Assembly (NCBI RefSeq): GCF_004025325.1
Contig: NZ_RSFE01000009.1
Span: 1 to 64,000 of the forward strand
Direction of reading: 5' to 3'
DNA length: 64,000 bases
From: Pseudidiomarina gelatinasegens
GTDB taxonomy: Bacteria; Pseudomonadota; Gammaproteobacteria; Enterobacterales; Alteromonadaceae
Below are positions 37,494-47,517 of the stretch, piece after piece. Each line of letters starts with the position of its first letter. Position 1 is the first letter of the stretch. The position numbers and the translations under genes were made by a program. The notes beneath the pieces are model-generated. The model saw only the letters and a program-made list of their open reading frames with translations, had not been told where the DNA came from and searched no databases.

Positions 37494-38963
37494 TTAACCC
37501 ATCCGGTAGTTTGGTGCTTCTTTGGTAATTTGCACATCGTGAACGTGTGATTCACCCATGCCCGCTGCAGTAACTTTCACAAACTGTGGCTTGGTGCGCA
37601 TTTCTTTCATATTCGCAGAACCTGTTAAGCCCATTGCCGAACGCAAACCACCCATCTGCTGGTGAATAATGGTGGCAATTGGCCCTTTGTAGGCAACGCG
37701 ACCTTCAATGCCTTCAGGCACTAGTTTTTCAGCTTCGTTGCTGGCTTGGAAATAACGGTCTGATGAGCCATGGCGTTGATTCATTGCGCCAATGCTGCCC
37801 ATACCGCGATACGATTTGTAGTAGCGGCCTTGGTAGAGTTCTACTTCGCCTGGTGATTCTTCGGTACCAGCAAGCATGCTGCCAACCATTACGCAGTCAG
37901 CGCCAGCGGCTATCGCCTTGGCGATGTCGCCTGAAAAACGAATACCGCCGTCAGCGATTACCGGAATATTGGTGCCCTTCAATGCGTCAACCGCATCACT
38001 AATCGCTGTGATTTGTGGCACGCCACAACCGGTAACAATACGCGTGGTACAAATTGAACCTGGGCCAATACCAACTTTAACGGCATCAACACCGGCATCG
38101 GCCAGTGCTTTTGCGCCAGCGCCTGTCGCAACGTTGCCGGCAATAATCTGTAAATCAGGGTAGGTTTTACGCGCCCACACAACACGGTCAATAACGCCTT
38201 GTGAATGACCATGCGAGGTATCAATTAACAACACATCAACGCCAGCTTCAACTAGCGCTTCAATACGCTCGTCAGTGCCTGGGCCTACACCTACAGCGGC
38301 GCCCACGCGCAAGCGACCTAGCTCGTCTTTACAGGCGTTGGGTTTATTTTCTGCTTTAGTGAAGTCTTTTAGGGTGATCATGCCGCGCAAGTGGAACGCT
38401 TCATCGACAACGAGAATTTTTTCAATGCGATGTTGATGCATCAGATTCAGAATTTCTTCGCTATCGGCATTTTCTTTTACCGTGATGAGCTTATCTTTTT
38501 GCGTCATGATTGAGCTTACCAGACGATTATCGTCACGCTCTGCACGGGTATCGCGACCGGTAATAATGCCAACCAGTTCGCCTGACTTTTCAACCACTGG
38601 GAAACCGTGGAAACCATGCTCAACCGCTAGCGCGCGAATTTCTCCAAGCGATGTATCTGGGCTAACTGTGATAGGATCAGAAACCACGCCGCTTTCGTAC
38701 TTCTTCACTTTGCGTACGTGCGCAGCTTGCTCTGCAATTGTCATATTCTTATGCACGAAGCCTAAGCCGCCTTCTTGCGCTAAAGCGATAGCAAGCGCTG
38801 CCTCGGTAACGGTGTCCATTGCGGCGGAAACCATCGGAATATTGAGTTCAATTGAGCGCGTTAACCGCGTGCGTAGGTCGGCTGTATGGGGTAATACAGT
38901 TGAATGTCCAGGGACGAGCAAAACGTCGTCAAAGGTAAGGGCTTCTTGAGCAATTCGTAGCAT
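37494..38963 (-). CDS. guaB: Inosine-5'-monophosphate dehydrogenase
   Basis: A 489-residue TIM-barrel dehydrogenase that oxidises IMP to XMP. The catalytic loop [15 protein letters not shown] has the active Cys. A CBS pair is inserted at about 95-205, and the flap region has RYFQ. The C-terminus [10 protein letters not shown] is typical. First gene of guaB-guaA-mltF-small ORF-purL and divergent from xseA, an arrangement shared with E. coli for guaBA and xseA. Confidence 0.98.
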   Translation of the reverse strand: MLRIAQEALTFDDVLLVPGHSTVLPHTADLRTRLTRSIELNIPMVSAAMDTVTEAALAIALAQEGGLGFVHKNMTIAEQAAHVRKVKKYESGVVSDPITVSPDTSLGEIRALAVEHGFHGFPVVEKSGELVGIITGRDTRAERDDNRLVSSIMTQKDKLITVKENADSEEILNLMHQHRIEKILVVDEAFHLRGMITLKDFTKAENKPNACKDELGRLRVGAAVGVGPGTDERIEALVEAGVDVLLIDTSHGHSQGVIDRVVWARKTYPDLQIIAGNVATGAGAKALADAGVDAVKVGIGPGSICTTRIVTGCGVPQITAISDAVDALKGTNIPVIADGGIRFSGDIAKAIAAGADCVMVGSMLAGTEESPGEVELYQGRYYKSYRGMGSIGAMNQRHGSSDRYFQASNEAEKLVPEGIEGRVAYKGPIATIIHQQMGGLRSAMGLTGSANMKEMRTKPQFVKVTAAGMGESHVHDVQITKEAPNYRMG

Positions 38964-39061
38964 GGCAACATCTCACTGGCTGACTTAATGTTGCGAGCAG
39001 ATTTTACTCGCAAACCGCTTTTCAGTAAACTGATTTTTTCAATTCTTACCGAGGTTTTCAC

Positions 39062-40399
39062 ATGCAGCAACCGCACATATTTACTGTTCATAGCTTAAAT
39101 ACCGAGGTGCGGCAGGTGCTTGAGCAAGGCTTCGGTTCAATTTGGCTGGTTGGCGAAATCTCAAACTTCGCCGCACCAGGCTCCGGTCATTGGTATTTTA
39201 CCCTAAAAGACGAGCGCGCGCAGATTCGTGCAGCGATGTTCAGAAATACTAATCAACGCGTCAAATTTCGCCCGCAACATGGCATGCAGGTACTGGTTCG
39301 CGCCAAATTAACGGTGTATGAGCCGCGGGGCGATTACCAACTTATCATTGAGCATATGGAAGATGCCGGTGCTGGCTTGTTGCAGCAAAAGTACGAACAA
39401 CTTAAAGCGAAACTGCAGGCCGAAGGTTTGTTCGATGCCGAGCAAAAACAAGCGCTGCCCGAATCAATCAAGAAAGTTGGCGTCATTACGTCGCCTACGG
39501 GTGCGGCGGTGCGCGATATTTTAGCGGTGTTGAATCGCCGTGACCCAAGTATTGAGGTCATTATTTACCCGAGCTCAGTGCAAGGCCAAGCGGCCACTGG
39601 TGAACTATTAAATATGCTGCAGCGTGCGATATCGCGTAATGAAGTTGATGTATTGATTATGGCGCGCGGTGGCGGCTCACTGGAAGATCTCTGGTGTTTT
39701 AACGACGAGCAGTTGGCGTATGCACTGCACAGCTGCCCTATTCCAACCATTTCTGCGGTGGGTCATGAAGTTGATTTTACCATTTGTGACTTCGTTGCTG
39801 ATGTGCGCGCCCCAACCCCGTCAGCCGCTGCAGAGTTAGTCAGCCGTGATCAGCGCGAAAACTTGCAACGGGTAACTCACTTAAGCCACCGTATTGAGCA
39901 GGCGTGGCAGCGCCAACTCCGGCAATGGCAGCAACAAGCAAATTACTTGGTGCAGCGCCTGCAACAACGCGATCCGCAGCGACAACTGCAGCAAAACAAT
40001 CAACGCCTTGATGAGTTGTCTTTGCGTGCGGGCAGCGCAGTACAACGTCTCGTGTCACAGCAACAACGTAATCAACTGCAGATTCAGAACCGCCTGCAAA
40101 CCGTGCATCCAGAGCGACGCATTGCCCCATTGAAACAACAGCAACAGCAACTTCAGCAGAGATTACAGTTGGCGATGCAGCAACTTGTTAAACAACAGCG
40201 CCAGCACTATCAAGGGATTACCCAAGCATTGCATATGGTTAGCCCCTTGCAAACCATTGATCGTGGTTACGCCGTGGTGCGAAAAGCGGATGGCAGCGTG
40301 GTGCGTAGCCCAGAACAGTTAGCAGCAGGTGAAGCCTTTCAGGTGAAAGTTGCGCAGGGTGATTTTACCGCCACGAAAACTGGCAACGAAAGCACTTAA
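39062..40399 (+). CDS. xseA: Exodeoxyribonuclease VII large subunit
   Basis: A 445-residue subunit of the single-strand exonuclease. An N-terminal OB fold ([22 protein letters not shown]) is followed by the catalytic core ([38 protein letters not shown]) and a long Gln/Arg-rich helical region (about 280-390). The small subunit, xseB, is at 56994. Its stop codon overlaps that of the convergent AEC transporter gene by 3 bp. Confidence 0.97.
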   Translation: MQQPHIFTVHSLNTEVRQVLEQGFGSIWLVGEISNFAAPGSGHWYFTLKDERAQIRAAMFRNTNQRVKFRPQHGMQVLVRAKLTVYEPRGDYQLIIEHMEDAGAGLLQQKYEQLKAKLQAEGLFDAEQKQALPESIKKVGVITSPTGAAVRDILAVLNRRDPSIEVIIYPSSVQGQAATGELLNMLQRAISRNEVDVLIMARGGGSLEDLWCFNDEQLAYALHSCPIPTISAVGHEVDFTICDFVADVRAPTPSAAAELVSRDQRENLQRVTHLSHRIEQAWQRQLRQWQQQANYLVQRLQQRDPQRQLQQNNQRLDELSLRAGSAVQRLVSQQQRNQLQIQNRLQTVHPERRIAPLKQQQQQLQQRLQLAMQQLVKQQRQHYQGITQALHMVSPLQTIDRGYAVVRKADGSVVRSPEQLAAGEAFQVKVAQGDFTATKTGNEST

Positions 40400-41325
40400 A
40401 TAGTTACTAGAAACTGAATTAGCGCATACCAAAGTGGCAAGGTGACAAAACATAAAATTACGCCGTAACCCACAATAGCGGCGGATAATGTCGGCGCCAG
40501 CCCCGCCATAATTGCTAACGCGCCAGCCGAAATCATGGCTGGCATTGCTGCTTCCATAATTGTCACCTGCACGGCCAGCTGTTCCAACCCAAAACCGTAG
40601 AGCACAGCCAATGCAACCAATGGCGTGGCAACTAACTTTAGCCCTAGAGCCCAATATAGCGGTGCACGATCTTCTTGCGGCAGACGGAATTTCAGCTGAA
40701 AGCCCACCGCGACCATGATGACGGGTACCAACGTGATTGCCAGCGAATCAATAAACTGACTTAAAACTTCAGGGTAATTAAAGCCACGCGCCGCAAAAGC
40801 GATAACCAATGCCACAAAAGGCGGGAACTTGGCTATGCGCCAGGCAATAGCACCGGCACTTGGGCGTTGTGCACTGGTGCCCGGTTCATGGCTGTAAATA
40901 GCGGCAACGATGGTTGCGTAAATCGATAAGATGAAGAACGAGCCCAGTTGGTCGTAAAGCAACGCATAAGGGATGCCTTCAGTACCGAAAAAGGCCTCAA
41001 TCATCGGGAAACCGACAAACGATGTGTTGCCAAGCGGCACCACAATCAACATTGCACCGGTGGTTAAGCGTGACCAATTCAGCCACTTTGCCAGAGCCAG
41101 TATGACCGGAACCGTCAATAACAGCAGCAACCAAGGCATTAACGCCGGATACAACAGCTCTTTGCCAAATGTCAGGCTGGGTATTTTTTGCAGCACCACG
41201 GCCGGCAGTGCAACGTAGATCACGTAGGCATTAAGAATTTGCCCCGTGTTTTGTGGAAATTGCCGACTACGTTGCAGCAATAAGCCGATAACAACGTAGC
41301 CAGCAATAAAGATGAAGTTTGCCAT
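40396..41325 (-). CDS. AEC-family transporter
   Basis: A 309-residue membrane protein with about ten hydrophobic segments in two repeats, as in the auxin efflux carrier (AEC/YfdV) family. Typical features are [17 protein letters not shown] in the middle and [13 protein letters not shown] late in the chain. The substrate is unknown; relatives move organic acids or amino acids. A TTG at 41328 is open; ATG at 41325 is taken. The 3' end overlaps xseA by 3 bp, and no terminator is seen between them. Confidence 0.88.
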   Translation of the reverse strand: MANFIFIAGYVVIGLLLQRSRQFPQNTGQILNAYVIYVALPAVVLQKIPSLTFGKELLYPALMPWLLLLLTVPVILALAKWLNWSRLTTGAMLIVVPLGNTSFVGFPMIEAFFGTEGIPYALLYDQLGSFFILSIYATIVAAIYSHEPGTSAQRPSAGAIAWRIAKFPPFVALVIAFAARGFNYPEVLSQFIDSLAITLVPVIMVAVGFQLKFRLPQEDRAPLYWALGLKLVATPLVALAVLYGFGLEQLAVQVTIMEAAMPAMISAGALAIMAGLAPTLSAAIVGYGVILCFVTLPLWYALIQFLVTI

Positions 41326-41366
41326 CAATCGCGTTCGTTAAGAAAGATGGCAATAGTGTACCTTGC

Positions 41367-42317
41367 TTAAAACTTATGTTCGATACCAATCGCAAGATAA
41401 CTCTGATTCACGTCGATGCTTTCTAGATCACGACCCGTATACCAGCTATAAACTTTGGTGTTTTTACCCAGTTTATAGTCGACGCCTGCAGCCAATGATG
41501 TTTGTTCGCCATCAACACTGAAATCCATCATTTGATACTGCGCTTTGAAGGTAAAGTTTTGATACGGATATTTAATACTCGCAACATAACCATCGGCTTC
41601 AGCAGTACCGTCTACTTGTTCCTGTTGTTGCCACATTAAGCCGACAACTGCTTCAGAAACCTTGGTGTAACCGACTAAACGCTCAATATCGTAACCGTCA
41701 ACTTCACGGTCAATAGCGGCACCAACGTAAAAGCGTGTGTCGTCAAGACCTTCATCGCCGTAACTCACGCCAGTAGAGATGCCATCATCAACCAATGGAT
41801 CATCGCTAGCAATATAGCTTACTGCGAAACGCACATGGTTAAACGCTGGTGAATAGTAGCTTACGCTGCTGCTTAAGCGGTTTTCACCTTCAAAAATGGC
41901 TTTAATGTCGCCTTCATAGTCGCTGAATAAGTCAATATCGCCTTGAATTGTTTTCAACACGGTATCGCGGCGGCCAATGGTGACTTCACCAAAATTGCCC
42001 TTCAAACCTATATATTGATTGCGCGATTTTAAATTGTCTGACCCGCCCAAATCGGCTACATCCACTTGCCATTCAAGCTTATAAATAACTTCAAGATCAT
42101 CATTTAACTGCGTGCCACCTTGAATTCCGAAACGTGAAGCGTTCGATACCATATCGGTTTGCGAACCGTTTCCGTCATCAAGATCGTTACTTTGCAAAGA
42201 AACATTTATTTTACCGTAAATGTCCCAAGCTAATGGCTTCTCTTCGGCGAACGCAGGTTGAGTAAGTACTGCTACTGCCGCCGCAACTGCTGAGGTAAGG
42301 AATAATTTGTTTTTCAT
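41367..42317 (-). CDS. Outer-membrane porin, probably phosphate-starvation induced
   Basis: A 316-residue general porin-type barrel. A signal peptide (about 1-24, ending QPAFA) is followed by the first strand WDIYGKINVSLQ, the block SRFGIQGG, the loop-3 region NQYIGLKGNFGEVTIGR, and a C-terminal Phe (IGIEHKF) for barrel assembly. The frame extends to 42365, but the signal peptide sets ATG at 42317. A three-heptamer Pho box lies upstream, so it is probably the functional counterpart of PhoE; selectivity cannot be read from the sequence. Confidence 0.92.
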   Translation of the reverse strand: MKNKLFLTSAVAAAVAVLTQPAFAEEKPLAWDIYGKINVSLQSNDLDDGNGSQTDMVSNASRFGIQGGTQLNDDLEVIYKLEWQVDVADLGGSDNLKSRNQYIGLKGNFGEVTIGRRDTVLKTIQGDIDLFSDYEGDIKAIFEGENRLSSSVSYYSPAFNHVRFAVSYIASDDPLVDDGISTGVSYGDEGLDDTRFYVGAAIDREVDGYDIERLVGYTKVSEAVVGLMWQQQEQVDGTAEADGYVASIKYPYQNFTFKAQYQMMDFSVDGEQTSLAAGVDYKLGKNTKVYSWYTGRDLESIDVNQSYLAIGIEHKF

Positions 42318-42372
42318 AACATAGCAGCCCAATTTTCGGAGAACACAAGTGGATATATACCACACCCTCGTA

Positions 42373-42417
42373 ATATTGGCGGTATGTTATGTCAGAAATA
42401 TTACAGTTTCATGACTA
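42373..42417 (-). promoter_or_regulatory. Pho box before the porin gene
   Basis: Minus strand: TAGTCAT (42417-42411), 4 bp, CTGTAAT (42406-42400), 4 bp, CTGACAT (42395-42389), then 10 bp and CAATAT (42378-42373). Three heptamers in strict 11-bp phase match the PhoB site, five or six of seven bases each; the -10 is poor. The spacing equals that at pstS, pstC and phoB. Confidence 0.75.
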
Positions 42418-42440
42418 TGTGTCAGTTTTTTGGCATTTAT

Positions 42441-42473
42441 ATGTCGTTTACATGTCGTTTACATTTCACTTCT
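42441..42473. repeat. Three 11-bp repeats upstream of the porin Pho box
   Basis: ATGTCGTTTAC occurs twice in tandem (42441-42451, 42452-42462), followed by the related ATTTCACTTCT (42463-42473). The 11-bp step is that of Pho boxes, with TGTC in each of the first two units, but on the opposite strand. It touches the stop of the TPR gene. Confidence 0.7.
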
Positions 42474-43740
42474 ATGATTTTTTTATGTCAGCCTTCAGCT
42501 CATTTAAGCTATCTTGTTGTTTCTGCTCGGCTTGCGCGTAACGTTCCCATTGCGCTGCAGATTGGCGCGAATCATCAAATTTTTTCGCTTCTGCAAAGGC
42601 TTTCAGAGCCGCATTGAAATTTTCCAAATTCAGTTCAGCCATACCTATGACTAAATGCATTGAACCCGGTTGCTCCAAGTTACCTTTACGCAGAGCTTGT
42701 TCAGCTGCAGCAATTGCTTCTTGGTTGCGCTCAGCATTGAGCATCAATGTTGCACGCTGCGCATCGAGCTGACCGTTGTCACTCAACTCGGCCGCCGCTT
42801 GCAATGCTGCGTTCGCTTTGTCGGTTTCACGCGCAGCAACCCACGCCTGAGCAAGTAACTTTAAGTTGCGCAAGCTGCGTTCAATTGCACCTGTTTCTAA
42901 ACCTTGTTCAAGAACTTGCCCTGCTTTAAAAGGCACATCACTAAAAAAGTAGGTTTGGGCTAAGTTCAGCAGGTCTTGCCCTTTGGTTAAAAAGCCCTGT
43001 TGAAATGCAGTTTCTAACATCGCTAACTGTTTTTCTTCCTGACCTAACTGACCATACACACCCGCTAACTGCACCCAGTATTCAGGCTTATTGTAATACC
43101 GCACCATTTTTTCGAGCACTTTGGCGACATTGTCAGTTTGTTCCAGTTCAAAAAATACAGCGCGTTGCAGCACCAACCAGTTTTCTTCTGGCACTTGCTG
43201 TTTCGCTTCAACAGCATTAATTGCAGTTGAGATTGGTTTCAAGGCTTGCTGATAATCGCCTTTCTGATACAAGGCTTGCGCCTTCAGCACATAAGCTTTT
43301 TGCTTTTGATCTGCACCAACCAACTGTTCCCATTGGTCTAAATACGCCAACGTTTTGGCATAATCGCCTTGGCCCAAAGCAAGTTGCGCAAGGCTAAATA
43401 AGGTGTTTTGTTCCAGCGATTCAGGAATCGCTTCTTCTTTGGTCACTTTATCGAAGTAGCTAATTGCTTTGGCGATGTCATCCTGACCGTAATACATGTA
43501 ACCGTAGAAATTCCAGAGCATGGCGCGTTCGTAGCTGTTCATGCTACTGAGCTTACTTTCAACATTGTTTAACGCCTGCAAGCCGGCTTGCACATCGCCT
43601 TCATCAGCTAACTGCTGCGCGCGGGCTAGCTGGCTATACACTTGCTCGCGTAAGGCCGGTGTTTTTTTGCGTTCTTGCGCAATGGCACTGGCGTTAGCAA
43701 GCACCGACAATATAACGATAACCCATAGTAAATAACGCAT
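42472..43740 (-). CDS. TPR-repeat periplasmic protein of the TonB2 cluster
   Basis: A 422-residue protein with a signal peptide (about 1-21, ending ANASA) and many tetratricopeptide repeats over most of its length, for example ALYQKGDYQQALKPIS and SLAQLALGQGDYAKTLAYL. TPR arrays bind proteins. It is last in DUF3450-TtpC-ExbB-ExbD-TonB-TPR, 12 bp after tonB. TPR proteins accompany TonB2 loci in vibrios and relatives; the exact job is not established. It probably assists energy transfer or a receptor partner. Confidence 0.88.
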   Translation of the reverse strand: MRYLLWVIVILSVLANASAIAQERKKTPALREQVYSQLARAQQLADEGDVQAGLQALNNVESKLSSMNSYERAMLWNFYGYMYYGQDDIAKAISYFDKVTKEEAIPESLEQNTLFSLAQLALGQGDYAKTLAYLDQWEQLVGADQKQKAYVLKAQALYQKGDYQQALKPISTAINAVEAKQQVPEENWLVLQRAVFFELEQTDNVAKVLEKMVRYYNKPEYWVQLAGVYGQLGQEEKQLAMLETAFQQGFLTKGQDLLNLAQTYFFSDVPFKAGQVLEQGLETGAIERSLRNLKLLAQAWVAARETDKANAALQAAAELSDNGQLDAQRATLMLNAERNQEAIAAAEQALRKGNLEQPGSMHLVIGMAELNLENFNAALKAFAEAKKFDDSRQSAAQWERYAQAEQKQQDSLNELKADIKKS

Positions 43741-43752
43741 GACCTATCTCCT

Positions 43753-44361
43753 CTAACCATCTATCGCGAATGTGAGGCGATTCTGAACACCCTGCACTTC
43801 AACAGGTTCGCCGTTAACCACGCGGGGTTTATATTTAAATTTCAAAACCGCATCCATCGCTGCCTGATCAAAAATGCTTTCAGGTTGCGCCTCAACCACA
43901 TAAGGGTCGCGCACCGTGCCTTGCTTGGTCACTGTAAATTCCACCACCACATACCCTTCAATGCCGCGCTGAAGTGCGCGCCGCGGGTACACGGCCTGAA
44001 CTTTTACAATCGGCAGATACTCGCCATCACTGGTATCGAGCCCAACACCGCCTGACAAGCTTGTATCCGCTTGAACATCGGTGGAGAAATCTAAGCCAGC
44101 GCCATCACTTTCCGCCACATCATTTTGCATTTGCGGTTGCGGCATATCCGGTGGCGGTTGCTCCGGCTCAGGCGGGCGCTGCGGCTTGCGTTCTTTTTCC
44201 TGTACCACTTCTTCAGGCTTCACACGGACAAAGTCCAGCACACTGCCTTTGGGTGGTTCCGACATTGCACCTTCGCCACCGGCTATTAATGACTGCATTA
44301 AATAAAACAGCCCGGCGGTAACAGCGAAAGCAACAACTAAAGCAGCTAAAAAACGTTTCAT
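43753..44361 (-). CDS. tonB2: TonB2-type energy transducer
   Basis: A 202-residue TonB protein. An N-terminal membrane helix (about 5-27) is followed by a short Pro/Glu/Gln-rich linker (KPQRPPEPEQPPPDMPQPQ) and a C-terminal TonB domain (about 115-202) with YPRRALQRGIEGYVVVEFTV and FKYKPRVVNGEPVEV. The short linker is typical of the TonB2 class. It is 2 bp after exbD. It passes proton-motive energy to outer-membrane receptors such as the Oar-like protein at 26638; that pairing is inference. Confidence 0.95.
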   Translation of the reverse strand: MKRFLAALVVAFAVTAGLFYLMQSLIAGGEGAMSEPPKGSVLDFVRVKPEEVVQEKERKPQRPPEPEQPPPDMPQPQMQNDVAESDGAGLDFSTDVQADTSLSGGVGLDTSDGEYLPIVKVQAVYPRRALQRGIEGYVVVEFTVTKQGTVRDPYVVEAQPESIFDQAAMDAVLKFKYKPRVVNGEPVEVQGVQNRLTFAIDG

Positions 44362-44363
44362 AA

Positions 44364-44771
44364 CTAGTCTTCTTGGGTTGCAATCGAGACATCAAATACA
44401 CCCGCAGCACGGGCAGCGTCCATCACCTTGATCAGGGTTTCAGTGGTGGCTTTTTTATCAGCCTGAATAACCACTGAACCTTGCGGATTTTCCGCGTACA
44501 GGCGCTCAATGTTGGCTTGCACGGCGCGTGCATCCACTTGACGTTTGTTAATCCAAATTTCACCACTGTCGCTAATCGCAACAAGAATATTGGCGCGATC
44601 CTTTTGCACCGCAGTAGCAGCTTCTGGACGGTTCACGTCAATGCCTGACTCTTTGACAAAAGACGCGGTAACAATAAAGAAGATCAACATGATGAACACC
44701 ACATCGAGCATCGGCGTCATATCAATTTGCGCTTCTTCTTCATCAATCAAATTTGCAAAATGCTGTTTCAT
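44364..44771 (-). CDS. exbD2: Biopolymer transport protein ExbD (TonB2 system)
   Basis: A 135-residue inner-membrane protein with one helix (about 22-42). Directly before it is MTPMLDVVFIMLIFFIV, containing the conserved Asp of the proton path. The periplasmic domain follows (INKRQVDARAVQANIERL). It works with ExbB to drive TonB. It is 12 bp after exbB. Confidence 0.95.
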   Translation of the reverse strand: MKQHFANLIDEEEAQIDMTPMLDVVFIMLIFFIVTASFVKESGIDVNRPEAATAVQKDRANILVAISDSGEIWINKRQVDARAVQANIERLYAENPQGSVVIQADKKATTETLIKVMDAARAAGVFDVSIATQED

Positions 44772-44783
44772 TGCGCGCTACCT

Positions 44784-45335
44784 CTATGAGTGTTCAGTCG
44801 TCTGTTGATTTGAATGGTCTAGCAGCAAGCGGTCTTCAAGTTTGAGCCGCTCGCGCTTTGCCGTACGTTGTAGCCAAGTGGTGGCAAATACGCCTGACAG
44901 CGCACCAACCATTCCTGCCATGGTTGGAATGGTGGCTTTGGAAACGCCGGCTGCCATCGAACGTGCATTGCCCGTTCCAGCCACGGCCATGACATCAAAA
45001 ACTTCAATCATGCCGGTTACGGTGCCCATTAAGCCGAGCAATGGGCACAATGCGACCATTGCCTGCAAAATAGGTAAGTTGCCACCTAAAGCTAACGAGA
45101 CCCGTGAAATCATGGCCTCGCGAATTTGTTCAGCCTGCCACGATGACTTATCCGCACGGTTTTTCCATGACTGCATCGCTGCTTTTGTGGTTTCTCTATG
45201 GCCACGTAAGTAATAGAAAATACGCTCGAGAATCATTAACCACATGACAAAAATGAGTACACCGATAACCAGCAGCACGTTGCCGCCGGTTTCGATGAAG
45301 TCTTGAATTGCGTTGGTGAACTCAAGCAGAAACAT
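44784..45335 (-). CDS. exbB2: Biopolymer transport protein ExbB (TonB2 system)
   Basis: A 183-residue MotA/TolQ/ExbB-family protein with three membrane helices (about 18-38, 90-118, 135-158). The conserved core is LCPLLGLMGTVTGMIEVF. It forms the proton channel with ExbD. Unlike TtpC upstream, it lacks a periplasmic domain. It is 2 bp after ttpC. Confidence 0.95.
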   Translation of the reverse strand: MFLLEFTNAIQDFIETGGNVLLVIGVLIFVMWLMILERIFYYLRGHRETTKAAMQSWKNRADKSSWQAEQIREAMISRVSLALGGNLPILQAMVALCPLLGLMGTVTGMIEVFDVMAVAGTGNARSMAAGVSKATIPTMAGMVGALSGVFATTWLQRTAKRERLKLEDRLLLDHSNQQTTEHS

Positions 45336-45337
45336 GA

Positions 45338-46705
45338 TTAATGACTCCGCTCAGAGCGCTCCGCAATAATGCCAGACGCTTGTTCTTGCAGTATGTGCAC
45401 GATGTTACGGCTGCGCGTGTTCAAGGTGGCGAATAACAACGTCATTGGAATGGCAACGACCAGACCCAATACGGTTGTTACGAGCGCTTGTGAAATACCA
45501 CCAGCCATCAATTTCGGGTCGCCGGTGCCAAACAAGGTAATTGCTTGGAAGGTATTAATCATACCGGTTACGGTACCGAGTAAGCCCATTAGCGGCGCGA
45601 CCACTGAAATAATCTTAATAAAGGTTAAGTTGCGCGTAATTTTCGGAATTTCACGCAAAATCGCCTCGCTGAGTTTCAACTCCAGCGTTTCCGTATCAAC
45701 ATCAGGGTATTTACTTTGTACCGCCATAACACGACCGAGCGGGTTATCATTGGCTGGCTCTACTTTCTTCATCTGGCGTTTCACTTTGCCGCCCATCAGA
45801 ATCAGGGTGACAAAACGCTCTAATGCAATCAGTAAGCCGATAGCGCCCAAGGCCAGAATGATGTAACCAACCGTGCCACCTTGGTCGATGCGTTCGCCAA
45901 GATCTGGTGCTTGCACCAAAAGGCCAAGAATTGAGCCGCCCGTTGGGTCCATCGCAAACTTAACCGGATTGTTGTCTGCCGACTCAAGGGCACCAATGGT
46001 GTCAAGGTAGCGGCCCGATGGCTGACGAATTAACTCCGCCACGGTATCGGTGCCTGGTACAAGCTCTAAATAACGGCCATCCGCGACCATATTAAAGGTG
46101 CCCACACGGGTTACCGGTTTCTGCACCTTTTCACCGTTAGCAAGTGTCACTTGCGTGTCGAACTGGCTGACTTTGCCAGACTCGGTCATTTCTTGCAGAA
46201 GTGCTAACCACACTGATTCAATTTCTTCTATCGATGCTAACTTCGAGCTGCTGCCCATTTTCTGGGCCAAATCGCTCAACTGCTCACTGCGACCAGGAAA
46301 TTCAACTGACACAAACGAAGATTGCAGCTTACTGCTGGTGTCGCCCGCAACTTGTTGCAATACACCGAATAGCTCACGTAGTGAACCCATGCGTTGGGTT
46401 AATGTGTCGGTAAGCCCGGCAAGTTCGATCTCGTTCTTTTCAAAATTGGTTTCTAGCGTTTCGCTGAGTTGTTCCAAACGATCACGTTCAGCAATGGCTT
46501 CACGCAAGATGCGCGCCTGCTCATTGGCTTCTGCGCGAAAGCGTGCTTCACGCTGTTGGTTCTCTTCAGACTGTGCAAACTGACCTTGTTGCAACTGTTG
46601 TAACAACTGGTCCAAATTTATTGGGTCTTGCGGCGCGGCAGCGGTGCTTGCTGAAAGTACCATTGCGGCTGCTGCTAAAGTGGTGGTGAACAATTGTTTT
46701 AGCAT
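45338..46705 (-). CDS. ttpC: TtpC-like MotA/TolQ/ExbB protein with periplasmic domain
   Basis: A 455-residue protein. Signal peptide (about 1-23), a Gln/Glu-rich coiled-coil periplasmic region (about 28-120), more periplasmic sequence to about 270, then an ExbB-like membrane domain with APLMGLLGTVTGMINTFQA. TtpC is the fourth component of vibrio TonB2 systems and is needed there for TonB2-driven uptake. It lies 2 bp after the DUF3450 gene. The presence of both TtpC and ExbB marks this as a TonB2-type cluster. Confidence 0.93.
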   Translation of the reverse strand: MLKQLFTTTLAAAAMVLSASTAAAPQDPINLDQLLQQLQQGQFAQSEENQQREARFRAEANEQARILREAIAERDRLEQLSETLETNFEKNEIELAGLTDTLTQRMGSLRELFGVLQQVAGDTSSKLQSSFVSVEFPGRSEQLSDLAQKMGSSSKLASIEEIESVWLALLQEMTESGKVSQFDTQVTLANGEKVQKPVTRVGTFNMVADGRYLELVPGTDTVAELIRQPSGRYLDTIGALESADNNPVKFAMDPTGGSILGLLVQAPDLGERIDQGGTVGYIILALGAIGLLIALERFVTLILMGGKVKRQMKKVEPANDNPLGRVMAVQSKYPDVDTETLELKLSEAILREIPKITRNLTFIKIISVVAPLMGLLGTVTGMINTFQAITLFGTGDPKLMAGGISQALVTTVLGLVVAIPMTLLFATLNTRSRNIVHILQEQASGIIAERSERSH

Positions 46706-46707
46706 GG

Positions 46708-47481
46708 TTATTCTCCAGCGCCGGTGGTGTTAGTAAAAACGGGAAGCATCAGAAGGTCAGGTGCAAGCTGTTTACGCGCAACGCGCAGTGCTTCTTGCAC
46801 ATTGCTGGCATAGCTGGAATCTAAAGGCTGCCAATCGCCTTGTTGTTGATTCCAAACACCCATTTGATTGCCGTCGCGGGTTTTATAAACAAGTACCGTG
46901 CGGCCCATGCGCAAGAACTCGACATCTTGTTGCTGACCGTCAACAGTCATTTCACCGTTATAGGCTTCGATATTACGGCCGTAATCAGCTTCAATTTGAA
47001 AGGCTTCCATAACGCGGCGAAATTTCTCTGAAACATCAACATCGGCGCGGTCCATCAAGTCACGTAGGCCAGCGACGCGCTCAGCGCGTTCTTCTGGCAA
47101 GAATGGCACGTCAAGCTCAACAAACTTCGCCAGACTATCAATCATGCGCAACATTAATGGGGTAATTTGACGCTCAACCACGCTCACTTCATCAATCGAT
47201 GTATTGAGTTCGTTTTTTTCGGTGGCTTGGGCGTTAAGTTGTTTTTGCAGTTGCTGGGTATAAACTTCCAGCCCCTGAATTTGACGTGTTATTTGCTTAT
47301 ATTGCTGGATTCTCTCTTGGGTAGAGTCTGCAATTTTTTCAACAGTAAGTTGTGACGATTTCGCCGCTGCATTAATTTTGTTGGCCGCATCAACAACCGG
47401 CTCAAGCGAATGTTCTTGAGCGGCAAGCGGTGCGCTTAGCAACGCCAGTGCCGCGACCGAGGAAATAAAGGAATGCTTCAT
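46708..47481 (-). CDS. DUF3450 periplasmic protein of the TonB2 cluster
   Basis: A 257-residue DUF3450 family protein. It has a signal peptide (about 1-21, ending LAAQ), then a long coiled coil (about 30-110, TQERIQQYKQITRQIQGLEV), and a C-terminal globular part with FLRMGRTVLVYKTRDG and MGVWNQQQGDWQPL. DUF3450 genes regularly precede TtpC in TonB2 loci; the role is unknown. It is the first gene of the cluster, with a Pho-box array directly upstream. Confidence 0.9.
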   Translation of the reverse strand: MKHSFISSVAALALLSAPLAAQEHSLEPVVDAANKINAAAKSSQLTVEKIADSTQERIQQYKQITRQIQGLEVYTQQLQKQLNAQATEKNELNTSIDEVSVVERQITPLMLRMIDSLAKFVELDVPFLPEERAERVAGLRDLMDRADVDVSEKFRRVMEAFQIEADYGRNIEAYNGEMTVDGQQQDVEFLRMGRTVLVYKTRDGNQMGVWNQQQGDWQPLDSSYASNVQEALRVARKQLAPDLLMLPVFTNTTGAGE

Positions 47482-47517
47482 AACAATACCCTGCGCATCT
47501 AATGAGTGATGATGCGC

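Noticed and set aside
38964-39061. PurR operator between guaB and xseA
   Set aside because: CGCAAAC near 39008 matches one half-site only; the second half is poor, so it is not listed as a feature.
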